NCBI RefSeq assembly: GCF_900444995.1
Contig: NZ_UAPQ01000007.1
Location: forward strand, 1 to 64,000
From: Actinomyces bovis
GTDB lineage: Bacteria > Actinomycetota > Actinomycetes > Actinomycetales > Actinomycetaceae
DNA: 64,000 bases
Direction of reading: 5' to 3'
Shown here: piece after piece, positions 56,801-64,000 of the stretch
How the letters are laid out: each line of letters opens with the position of its first letter
Numbering within the stretch: the first letter of the stretch is position 1
Made by a program: the position numbers and the translations under genes
The notes under the pieces: model-generated
The model's input: only the letters and a program-made list of their open reading frames with translations
Databases searched by the model: none
What the model was told of the DNA's origin: nothing

Positions 56801-58092
56801 ACCGCCTCCTGATCCTGGTCCTGGGCTCCTTCACCACCTCGCTCGGCTCCGGTATGACCGCCTTCGCCCTGGCCACCTGGGCCTACCGCACGCAAGGCAG
56901 CGCTTCCGCCGTCGCCCTGGTGCAGCTGTGCGCCTTCACCCCCATAGTCCTACTGGGCCCGCTGGCTGGCGTGCTGGCCGATCGCCACGACCGGCGCACC
57001 ATGATGCTGCTGGGCGACGGCGGCTCCGCACTCGGCCTGCTGCTGGTCCTGGCGGCCCTATCCCGTCCCAGCACACCCCTGCCCATGGTGCTGGCGGGCG
57101 TGACCGCCTCCTCCTGCCTGGCGGCCCTGACCGAGCCGGCCCTGCGCGCCTCCGTCAACGAGCTGGTCCCCGCCGAGCAGTACGCCAAAGCCTCCAGCCT
57201 GCTGCAACTGGCCTCCGCCTCCAAGTTCTTGCTGGCCCCCGTGCTGGCCGGGGCGGTGCTGGTGCGCGCGGGCGTCTCCGCCGTCCTGTGGCTGGATATC
57301 GCCAGCGTGGGAGTGACCTTGGCGTGCACGCTGTACGTGCGTCATCGCACCGCCTCCCACACCGACGCCCAGACCGCCCGCCTGCTGGAGCAACTGCGCA
57401 CGGCTGCCGCCACCCTGGCCCACACCCCGGAGGTGCGCCGGGCCATCACCCTGGCCGGTCTGCTCACGGTGGTGCTCGGCAGCCTGCAGGTGCTGCTGCC
57501 GGTGGTGCTGCTGGCCCGCTACGACGTCGAGGCCGTGGGCACCGCCCAGTCCCTGGCCGCGACCGGCCTGCTGGTGGGCGCCCTGGTGGTGGGGGCACTG
57601 CGCCGCCCAGTGCCCTGGCGGCTGCTGACCACCGGGATCACGCTCCTCGCGGCGGGCCTGGTCATGGTGCCGCTAGCCCACTCCCTGCCCCGCCTGAGCC
57701 TTTGCTGTTTCACAGTATTCGGGGCCCTGGCAGCCTGCCAGACCGGCGCAGATCTGGTGGTGCGCACGCGCGTACCTGACCAGCAGCAGGGGCGGGCCTG
57801 GGGAATGATCGGCATGATCTCCCAGCTGGGGTACCTGGTGGCCTACGCCCTCGCCGGTCCCCTGGCGGATCACGGCTTCGAGCCGCTGCTGCGCGAGGGC
57901 GGCCCCCTGGTGCCGACTCTGGGCGCTGTGGTGGGGGCGGGCGCGGGGCGGGGCACCGCCTTGCTTATCGCGACGGCGGGCCTAAGCTGCCTGGCACTGC
58001 TACCGCTGGCCGCGTCCCGAGGGCTGCGCGCCGTCGTCGTCCGCAAGGCGCCACCGGACCAAGCTCTGGCGCCTGTAGCCGAGGGCAGCTGA
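56797..58092 (+). CDS. MFS transporter, probable drug efflux pump
   Basis: 431 residues with about twelve membrane helices. LAGVLADRHDRRTMMLLGD is the conserved MFS loop between helices 2 and 3. ASVNELVPAEQYAKASSLLQ is typical of the enterobactin-exporter-like (MFS_3) subgroup. A longer loop follows residue 375 (FEPLLREGGPLVPTL). The TetR partner suggests inducible drug or metabolite export. Translation is coupled to the TetR gene (ATGA overlap). It converges on purM with 2 bp between stops. Confidence 0.85.
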   Translation: MNRLLILVLGSFTTSLGSGMTAFALATWAYRTQGSASAVALVQLCAFTPIVLLGPLAGVLADRHDRRTMMLLGDGGSALGLLLVLAALSRPSTPLPMVLAGVTASSCLAALTEPALRASVNELVPAEQYAKASSLLQLASASKFLLAPVLAGAVLVRAGVSAVLWLDIASVGVTLACTLYVRHRTASHTDAQTARLLEQLRTAAATLAHTPEVRRAITLAGLLTVVLGSLQVLLPVVLLARYDVEAVGTAQSLAATGLLVGALVVGALRRPVPWRLLTTGITLLAAGLVMVPLAHSLPRLSLCCFTVFGALAACQTGADLVVRTRVPDQQQGRAWGMIGMISQLGYLVAYALAGPLADHGFEPLLREGGPLVPTLGAVVGAGAGRGTALLIATAGLSCLALLPLAASRGLRAVVVRKAPPDQALAPVAEGS

Positions 58093-58094
58093 GC

Positions 58095-59258
58095 TCAGGC
58101 GGTGCGGTAACTGCCAAAGATGTCCACAGCCCCGCCGTCTACGCCCTTGGTTCCGGCCACCACCCGGCCACGCGCCCGATAGTCCGCGCCAGCGTGCACC
58201 CGCCCCAACAGCCAGGCGGGAACGCCCGCCCCCTGCGCCACGCGCACCACGGTCTCCACAGCCTCCGGGGCCACCACCGCCACCATGCCCACCCCCAGGT
58301 TGAGCGTGCCCTCCAGGTCCTCCCAAGGCACAGATCCGAGACGACGCACCAGGTCGAAGACGGTTGGCACCTGCCAGGTGGAGCGGTCCACGTCAGCTAC
58401 TAGTCCGGCAGGCAGCACGCGCGCTAGGTTCGCGGCTAGGCCACCGCCGGTGATGTGGGAGAAGGCGTGCAGGCGCAAGGCGGTCGGGTCGGCGTCGGTG
58501 GGGTCGACGGCGTCCACCAGTTCCAGGCACAGGGCAGAGTACAGGCGAGTGGGCTCCAGCAACTCCTCCCCCAGGGTCCGTCCGAACTCGGGCACCTCCC
58601 GCTCCAAGCCCCAGCCGGCGTGCTCCACCACGCGCCGCACCAGGGAGTAGCCGTTGGAGTGCAGGCCGGAAGCGGCCAGGGCCACCAGCACATCCCCGGG
58701 GCGGACGCGCTCGGCGCCGAGCAGGCGGTCGGCTTCCACCACGCCGGTGGCGGCGCCTGCAACGTCGTACTCATGCGGTGCCATAAGGCCAGGGTGCTCG
58801 GCGGTCTCCCCGCCCAGCAGGGGGGTATGCACGGCGGCGCAAGCCTGGGCAACACCGCGCACAATGTCAGCGATTCGCTCAGGTACTACGTGCCCGCAGG
58901 CAATGTAGTCGGTCATGAGGAGAGGGCGGGCGCCGGTCACGGCGATGTCATCCACCACCATGCCCACCAGGTCCTGGCCAATGGTGTGGTGCACGTCGAG
59001 GGCCTGAGCGATCGCCACCTTGGTGCCGACGCCGTCGGTGGAGGTGGCCAGGAGCGGACGCCGGTAAGCGCGCAGCTCGGAGACATCTACCATCCCGGCG
59101 AAGCCCCCCACTCCCCCAACCACGGCCGGGGTCATGGTGGCGGCCACGGAGGCTTTCATGAGCTCGACGGCGCGGTCCCCGGCGGCGGTGTCTACTCCAG
59201 CGGAGGCGTAGGTGATGGCCTGGGGGGATGCGGTGGCGGTGGGGTTTTCAGTGCTCAC
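58095..59258 (-). CDS. purM: phosphoribosylformylglycinamidine cyclo-ligase (AIR synthetase)
   Basis: 387 residues from a GTG at 59258. The family signatures are AITYASAGVDTAAGDRAVEL, GGFAGMVDVS, LLATSTDGVGTKVAIA and GGETAEHPGLM. It makes 5-aminoimidazole ribotide from FGAM with ATP, the fifth step of purine synthesis. It is somewhat longer than the ~345 residues of E. coli PurM because of a Thr/Ala-rich N-terminal stretch. The start lies inside the 3' end of purF (11-bp overlap), so the two are translated together. Confidence 0.95.
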   Translation of the reverse strand: MSTENPTATASPQAITYASAGVDTAAGDRAVELMKASVAATMTPAVVGGVGGFAGMVDVSELRAYRRPLLATSTDGVGTKVAIAQALDVHHTIGQDLVGMVVDDIAVTGARPLLMTDYIACGHVVPERIADIVRGVAQACAAVHTPLLGGETAEHPGLMAPHEYDVAGAATGVVEADRLLGAERVRPGDVLVALAASGLHSNGYSLVRRVVEHAGWGLEREVPEFGRTLGEELLEPTRLYSALCLELVDAVDPTDADPTALRLHAFSHITGGGLAANLARVLPAGLVADVDRSTWQVPTVFDLVRRLGSVPWEDLEGTLNLGVGMVAVVAPEAVETVVRVAQGAGVPAWLLGRVHAGADYRARGRVVAGTKGVDGGAVDIFGSYRTA

Positions 59259-61191
59259 TGGTGGGCTCCTTAGGGGTGGGTTCGCCTGCGGTCAGCTTGG
59301 GGTGGGCTAGGTCCAGGCGCCTTGGCTTAGGGCGGGCCAGCTCGGGTGCGGGAGCGCTTGCGCCCGAGTCAGGGCGGGCCAGTTCGGGGCGGGTGACGGC
59401 AAGCTGCGCGGGGGTCTGGCTGAGCTGCGGCGCTTGACTGCACTGCTCGGAGCGTCTGCGATACACGGAGGGCACGCGGGAGACCGGCAGAGTGCCAAGC
59501 GACACTCCGTCGTCGGGCGGGGCAATCGGGTAGTCGCCGGTGAAGCAGGCCATGCACAGCTCCTCGCGGGGCTGCCCGGAAGCCGCCACCATGCCCTCCA
59601 CTGAGAGGTACCCCAGCGTATCCGCCCCAATGGACTCGCGAATCTCCGCAATGCTCATGCCGCTGGCAATCAGCTCGGCCCGGGTCGCGAAGTCAATTCC
59701 GTAAAAGCAGGGCCAAAGCACCGGAGGCGAGGAGATGCGAATATGCACCTGGATGGCCCCGGCCTCACGCAGCATGCGCACCAGGGCCCGCTGGGTGTTG
59801 CCGCGCACGATGGAATCGTCCACCACCACCAGGCGTTTACCGGAGATGACCTCGCGCAGGGGATTGAGTTTGAGCCGGATGCCGAGCTGGCGCAATGTCT
59901 GGGTGGGTTGGATGAAGGTGCGGCCCACATAGGCATTCTTGACTAGGCCCTGACCGTAGGGGATGCCGGAGGCCTGGGCGTAGCCGATGGCGGCGGGGGT
60001 GCCCGACTCGGGGGTGGCGATCACCAGATCTGCCTCCACCGGGTATTCACGGGCTAGGGCAGCCCCCATGGCGTTGCGGGCGGTGTTGACGGAGCGCCCG
60101 GCAATGCGCGTATCCGGGCGGGCAAGGTAGACGTATTCGAAGACGCAGCCAGCGCGCTTGGCTTGCGCGAAGTGGCTAGAACGCAGACCGTCGGCGTCGA
60201 TCTGCAAGAGTTCACCGGGCTCCACCTCCCGCATGAAGGTGGCGCCGACGATGTCCAGGGCGGCGGTCTCAGAGGCCACCACCCAGCCGCGTTCCAGGCG
60301 TCCGAGTACCAGGGGGCGCACGCCGTGGGGGTCGCGGGCGGCGTAGAGGGTGTGCTCATCCATGAACACCAAGGAGAAGGCGCCGCGCAGCAGGGGTAGC
60401 ACACGGTGGGCGGCCTGGGAGAGAGGCAACGGCGCCTTGGTGGCGGAGGCGACGGCGGAGGTGGGCTCGGCGCCGTCTACGACGGGCTGGACGGGGGCAG
60501 CGTCGGGCTCGGCGTCCCCGTCCCAACCGTCCAGGTGGCCGCGTTCGCATACGAGACCGAACAGAGCGGCCATAACGGCGGTGTCAGTGGAGGAGCCGCG
60601 TCCCAGCTCACCGGTGAGGTCCTCACCACTGGTGCTTCGGATGGCCTCCATGAGCTTGCGGGTGTTGGTCAGGTTGCCGTTGTGAGCCAGGGCCAAGGTG
60701 GAGCCAGCCACCGGCCCGAGCATGGGCTGGGCGTTCTCCCAGGTGGTGGCACCGGTGGTGGAGTAGCGCACGTGGGCCACGGCCATATGGCCCGTCAGAG
60801 TCCCCAGCGTGCGGTCGTCAAAGACCTGGGACACCAGCCCCAGATCCTTGTAGACCAGAATCTTCTGGCCGTCGGAAGTGGCGATGCCGGCGGCCTCCTG
60901 GCCCCGGTGCTGCAAGGCGTAAAGACCGAAGTAGCTCAGGCGGGAGACATCCTCACCGGGAGCCCACACTCCAAAGACGCCGCATTCCTCACGGGGGGCT
61001 GGTTCCAGGTCTGCTGTGGTTTCAAGCTCCGAATCCTTGCCGGACTCCACGGCCATAACCGCGCCGGAGGCCAAGTTTGCGGAGCTGGCAACGGTGACAG
61101 AACTACCTGTCTGCTGCGGCATATCTACGGCGTCGAGATACTGCTGCTGAGGGCTGCGGGCTGGAGCGGTGCTGGCGAGGCCTGATCTCAC
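59248..61191 (-). CDS. purF: amidophosphoribosyltransferase
   Basis: 647 residues if started at the GTG at 61191. A start at the ATG at 61056 (MAVESGKDSE) is also possible, since the catalytic cysteine, C70 here (REECGVFGVW), should be near the processed N-terminus. The glutaminase domain is followed by a PRPP-binding phosphoribosyltransferase domain with VVVDDSIVRGNT. It commits PRPP to purine synthesis. It has a ~70-residue low-complexity C-terminal extension and a Pro/Ala-rich insert near residue 240. It overlaps purM by 11 bp. Confidence 0.95.
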   Translation of the reverse strand: MRSGLASTAPARSPQQQYLDAVDMPQQTGSSVTVASSANLASGAVMAVESGKDSELETTADLEPAPREECGVFGVWAPGEDVSRLSYFGLYALQHRGQEAAGIATSDGQKILVYKDLGLVSQVFDDRTLGTLTGHMAVAHVRYSTTGATTWENAQPMLGPVAGSTLALAHNGNLTNTRKLMEAIRSTSGEDLTGELGRGSSTDTAVMAALFGLVCERGHLDGWDGDAEPDAAPVQPVVDGAEPTSAVASATKAPLPLSQAAHRVLPLLRGAFSLVFMDEHTLYAARDPHGVRPLVLGRLERGWVVASETAALDIVGATFMREVEPGELLQIDADGLRSSHFAQAKRAGCVFEYVYLARPDTRIAGRSVNTARNAMGAALAREYPVEADLVIATPESGTPAAIGYAQASGIPYGQGLVKNAYVGRTFIQPTQTLRQLGIRLKLNPLREVISGKRLVVVDDSIVRGNTQRALVRMLREAGAIQVHIRISSPPVLWPCFYGIDFATRAELIASGMSIAEIRESIGADTLGYLSVEGMVAASGQPREELCMACFTGDYPIAPPDDGVSLGTLPVSRVPSVYRRRSEQCSQAPQLSQTPAQLAVTRPELARPDSGASAPAPELARPKPRRLDLAHPKLTAGEPTPKEPTSEH

Positions 61192-61267
61192 CCCAACAGT
61201 GTGTCACTCCAGCCGACACATGCCAGTTACACCGGCCCACCGTGCCCTGCCACAGGCAGGAGCCAGC

Positions 61268-62908
61268 TCAGCTGGAGACCAGCCCGAACCTGGAGACCCC
61301 TTGGGCCGGGTCAGCCTGCTCTAAGCGCACCTTTACGGCGTCGCCCACCGGCAGGCGCTGTTTCTCTGCCGCCACCACGGTGGAGACGACGGCGGGCTCA
61401 GCCAGCACCACCTCACCGCGGGGCCCGCGCACGGAGGTGATGACGGCGTCGAAGATCTCCCCCACGCTCCCGCGCAACACCAGGGCCTCCAAGGTATCCA
61501 GGGCACCGCGCTCCACACTGCTCGCGCGCCGCCCACAGCTAGCCATGGTCTCCGGCAAGGCTGGCAGCGCGTCCAGCACCCACGGGGGCACAGGCTGCCC
61601 GGCACAAACCGCCAAACAGACCTCCTCGCCGTAGCGGTCCACCAGGCGGCGCAGCGGCGCGGTGACATGCGCATAGGGGCAGCCGAGCGCCGCATGTGTG
61701 GCGCCGTCACCCTCCGGCACGGGCAGCTCTGCTACGCCAAAGGCCTTATAGCCTGCGCCCCGGAACAGCCCGGCGGCCTGATCCATGAAGGCGGCGTGGG
61801 CGGGTTGAGCTGAGTCAAGGGAACGGATCAGCTCGGGATAAGGCTGCGCAGCGGGCCAATCTACCTTTAGGCCGCGGGCGACGCGGCGCAGGCGCTTGAG
61901 GGATTCCTCTGGGGCGGGCGGCATGGTGCGCAGCACGCCCACACCAGCTTTGAGCATTATCTGGGCGGCGCAGATGCCGGTGAGCAGGGAGATTTGGGCG
62001 TTGTACTCCTCCGCGGGGAGGGTGGCGCGGAAGACCAGTCGGTAGCCGGTGGGGGCGCCCTCGGGGCTGTGGCCGGGAAGTTCCTGCACTTCTTGTTCAG
62101 GGGTGCGCAGGGAGATGCCGCCGCGGCTGACCTCCTGGGCCTGCCGGAGCCTGCCGACCGCCGCCAACAGGGTGGGCAGGTCTGTGGGAGCTTCAGGGGG
62201 CAGCGGGGCGAGGCCGTCGATGGCGTCCTGGACCTGCTGGTAGTGCAGGCGGGCGCGGGAACGGACCAAGGCGCGCTCCACGTGAGCGGCTAGGACAGTG
62301 CCTGCGGCGTCGAGGTCTATGGTCCACAGGCAGGCAGGGGTGTCCTGGTCCGGGAGGAGGGAGGCGACGGCGTGAGAGAGGGCCTCGGGGTGTAGGGCGG
62401 TGGGGCGGTCGGGGATGTAGATAGTTTCACCACGGCTGTGGAGCTCGGTGTCTAGGGCGCCGCCGGGCTGCACGAAGGTGCCTAGGGAGGCGATGGCGTA
62501 GCTGACGCGGTAGACCGTGCCGGTGGGCAGGGGGCGAGCGCCGGTGTGGCCGGGCACCGTGGAGGCTGCGGGGGCGCTGGCGGAGGCTGCGGAGCCAGGT
62601 TCGCCGGGAGTGCCAGGAGCGCCTGAGAACCCGGAGGTGCCGGGGCTTTCTATCAGCAGGGCCTGGTCCAGGTCTTTGGAGCCTGGTGGGTCGATGGTGA
62701 CCAGTTGCAGGTCGCGAGCGTCGCGGGCGCCGCTTTGTAGGAAGCGAACGACGCCGTCGGCCTGCCAGTCGCGGGCGGCCTGCTCAGCCTCAACCTGGGC
62801 GGCGGCGGAGAAAGCGCTGGGGATTTCAAAGCGCTGGCGCAAGGAGTCCAGGGCAGCGGAGACCTCAGCGGGCGGGGCCGTGAATCGGGAGATGCGCGAA
62901 CGGGTCAT
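61268..62908 (-). CDS. RNB-domain exoribonuclease (RNase II/R family)
   Basis: 546 residues. The catalytic block VTIDPPGSKDLDQAL lies at residues 71-84 (Asp73, Asp79 and Asp81 as metal ligands). A YNAQISLLTGICAAQIML segment and a C-terminal RLVDRYGEEVC segment come later, as in RNB nucleases that digest RNA 3' to 5'. N-terminal cold-shock domains are absent, and only a short S1-like C-terminal part is possible, so it is shorter than RNase R (~800). This short form is common in Actinobacteria. An Ala/Gly/Pro-rich insert of about 35 residues lies after the DLDQALLIES block. Confidence 0.85.
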   Translation of the reverse strand: MTRSRISRFTAPPAEVSAALDSLRQRFEIPSAFSAAAQVEAEQAARDWQADGVVRFLQSGARDARDLQLVTIDPPGSKDLDQALLIESPGTSGFSGAPGTPGEPGSAASASAPAASTVPGHTGARPLPTGTVYRVSYAIASLGTFVQPGGALDTELHSRGETIYIPDRPTALHPEALSHAVASLLPDQDTPACLWTIDLDAAGTVLAAHVERALVRSRARLHYQQVQDAIDGLAPLPPEAPTDLPTLLAAVGRLRQAQEVSRGGISLRTPEQEVQELPGHSPEGAPTGYRLVFRATLPAEEYNAQISLLTGICAAQIMLKAGVGVLRTMPPAPEESLKRLRRVARGLKVDWPAAQPYPELIRSLDSAQPAHAAFMDQAAGLFRGAGYKAFGVAELPVPEGDGATHAALGCPYAHVTAPLRRLVDRYGEEVCLAVCAGQPVPPWVLDALPALPETMASCGRRASSVERGALDTLEALVLRGSVGEIFDAVITSVRGPRGEVVLAEPAVVSTVVAAEKQRLPVGDAVKVRLEQADPAQGVSRFGLVSS

Positions 62909-63027
62909 GCGCTGAACCTACCCAGTCTCCCCACCGCTAATGCTGCATTTTCGCGCGAGGGTGACGGTGGTGCCGCGTCACCCGTGCGGAAATGTCACTT
63001 TGGCTGCCTATGGAGGCGCAGCCTCAC

Positions 63028-63492
63028 TTAGGCGGGTAGCAGCGGCAGGTAGGCAGACAGGTCGCAGCGCTCCCCGGAGGCCTCTAATGCCCCGGAGTCT
63101 CGGGCTTCGGCCCAGGTGAGGCGGCCGGTAGCCAGGGCTAGCCAGGTTTCGGCGTCGGTTTCCACCACCGACGGCGGGGTGCCGCGCCGGTGCACGGTCC
63201 CGGAAACCGCCTGGGTGACGCCGTAGGGAGGTACGCGCACCTCCACGCTGCGGCCGGGCGCGCAGGCGGCAAGCTCTTCCAGGGTGAAGCGGACGGCGGT
63301 GGCGATGGTGGCTCGGTTTGGGGCTGCAGCCGGGGCGGGCGTGGGGCCGACGGCGTCGTCGCCTGAGGTCAGGGCAGGGGTGGTGGCGGGGTTGGCGCCG
63401 GAGCCGGGGGCGGCGCCAGAGTTCGTAGCGGCGGCCCAGGCGCGCACGGCCTGCGCCCCCTCAGCAAGATCAATACGACGTCGTGCGGCCAT
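63028..63492 (-). CDS. sterol-carrier-like (SCP_3-type) protein
   Basis: 154 residues. The C-terminal half (ALRW-type start, APGRSVEVRVPPYGVTQAV, then VVETDAETWLALATGRLTWA) is the bacterial SCP-like domain found next to purine genes in many Actinobacteria. An Ala/Pro/Gly-rich stretch of ~35 residues near the N-terminus is an insertion. Ligand and function are unknown. It lies 119 bp upstream of the RNB gene and in the same direction. Confidence 0.8.
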   Translation of the reverse strand: MAARRRIDLAEGAQAVRAWAAATNSGAAPGSGANPATTPALTSGDDAVGPTPAPAAAPNRATIATAVRFTLEELAACAPGRSVEVRVPPYGVTQAVSGTVHRRGTPPSVVETDAETWLALATGRLTWAEARDSGALEASGERCDLSAYLPLLPA

Positions 63493-63538
63493 AGCTGGAC
63501 CTTAGCCGAGCAGTGAACCGGCCTAAAACCGACGACTT

Positions 63539-63593
63539 CGCCCGTTTGTGACGAGAACGCCTGCACTGCGGGCGTTTAGGTCACAAACGGGCG
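63539..63593. terminator. long hairpin after gdhA
   Basis: CGCCCGTTTGTGAC (63539-63552) and GTCACAAACGGGCG (63580-63593) are perfect 14-bp arms, with an inner AACGCC/GGCGTT pair. It lies 31 bp beyond the gdhA stop. There is no T-tract on the minus strand, so it may be a terminator or a repeated palindromic element. Confidence 0.5.
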
Positions 63594-63623
63594 TTTTGGC
63601 GGGGCTGAGCCCTGATTTAAACC

Positions 63624-64000
<377 letters not shown>

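Overview
The window is high-GC actinobacterial DNA. The gene content points to an anaerobic or facultative member of the Actinomycetaceae (Actinomyces or Schaalia type). The evidence is a DmsABC-type reductase operon, DUF3073, DUF3618 and DUF6457 proteins, a purF-purM pair, and an SCO6880-type conjugation system. No rRNA or species marker is present, so the genus is an inference.

Region 1 (1 to about 18.2 kb) is the transfer half of an integrative conjugative element or integrated plasmid whose left end lies outside the window. A rightward operon encodes a P-loop-like protein, a small two-helix membrane protein, a membrane-anchored protein, a VirB6/TrbL-like channel with Ala/Gly/Pro repeats, an SCO6880-family protein, a VirB4-type ATPase, a VirD4/TraG-type coupling protein and an 803-residue protein of unknown function. 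A leftward block encodes MobC, a relaxase and a DUF4913 protein. An interrupted inverted repeat beside mobC is the best oriT candidate. Rightward again come a small protein, a MinD/ParA-like ATPase, a NrdH-like redoxin and a lysozyme-like/M23 wall hydrolase.

Region 2 (about 18.2 to 28.25 kb) is a mosaic maintenance and cargo segment. It starts with non-coding DNA rich in inverted repeats, including an approximately 190-bp imperfect palindrome next to a serine resolvase. An NYN-domain protein follows. Two homologous modules, each a tyrosine recombinase plus a ribbon-helix-helix-like protein in the same orientation, bracket a cargo of D12-class adenine methyltransferase, ParB/Srx-domain protein and BrnTA-like toxin-antitoxin pair. 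Beyond them lie parA, a single-strand binding protein whose 3' end is frameshifted at a G8 tract, and three clusters of a 17-bp palindromic motif that look like partition or iteron sites. The element appears to end at 28250 in a 46-bp fragment of the 3' end of a tRNA-Lys gene.

Region 3 (28.25 to 30.7 kb) holds a compact three-gene leftward operon: a PD-(D/E)XK/HsdR-N-like protein, an unrecognised 306-residue protein and a four-helix membrane protein. It looks like an undescribed defence cassette.

Region 4 (30.9 kb to the end) is mostly core chromosome. It holds a flavodoxin-fold oxidoreductase, a DEAD-box helicase, membrane proteins, an EamA exporter, an EEP-family hydrolase, MsrB and an MscS channel. 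A TetR regulator is divergent from a dmsABC/chaperone/Fe-S operon. After these come a PadR regulator with a membrane partner, a five-tRNA cluster with a duplicated Asp-Phe pair, a zincin, an ABC ATPase/permease relic fused by deletion, a GH3 lipoprotein, holin-like and DUF3618 proteins, DUF3073, a TetR-MFS cassette, purM, purF, an RNB ribonuclease, an SCP-like protein and the 3' end of a glutamate dehydrogenase gene.
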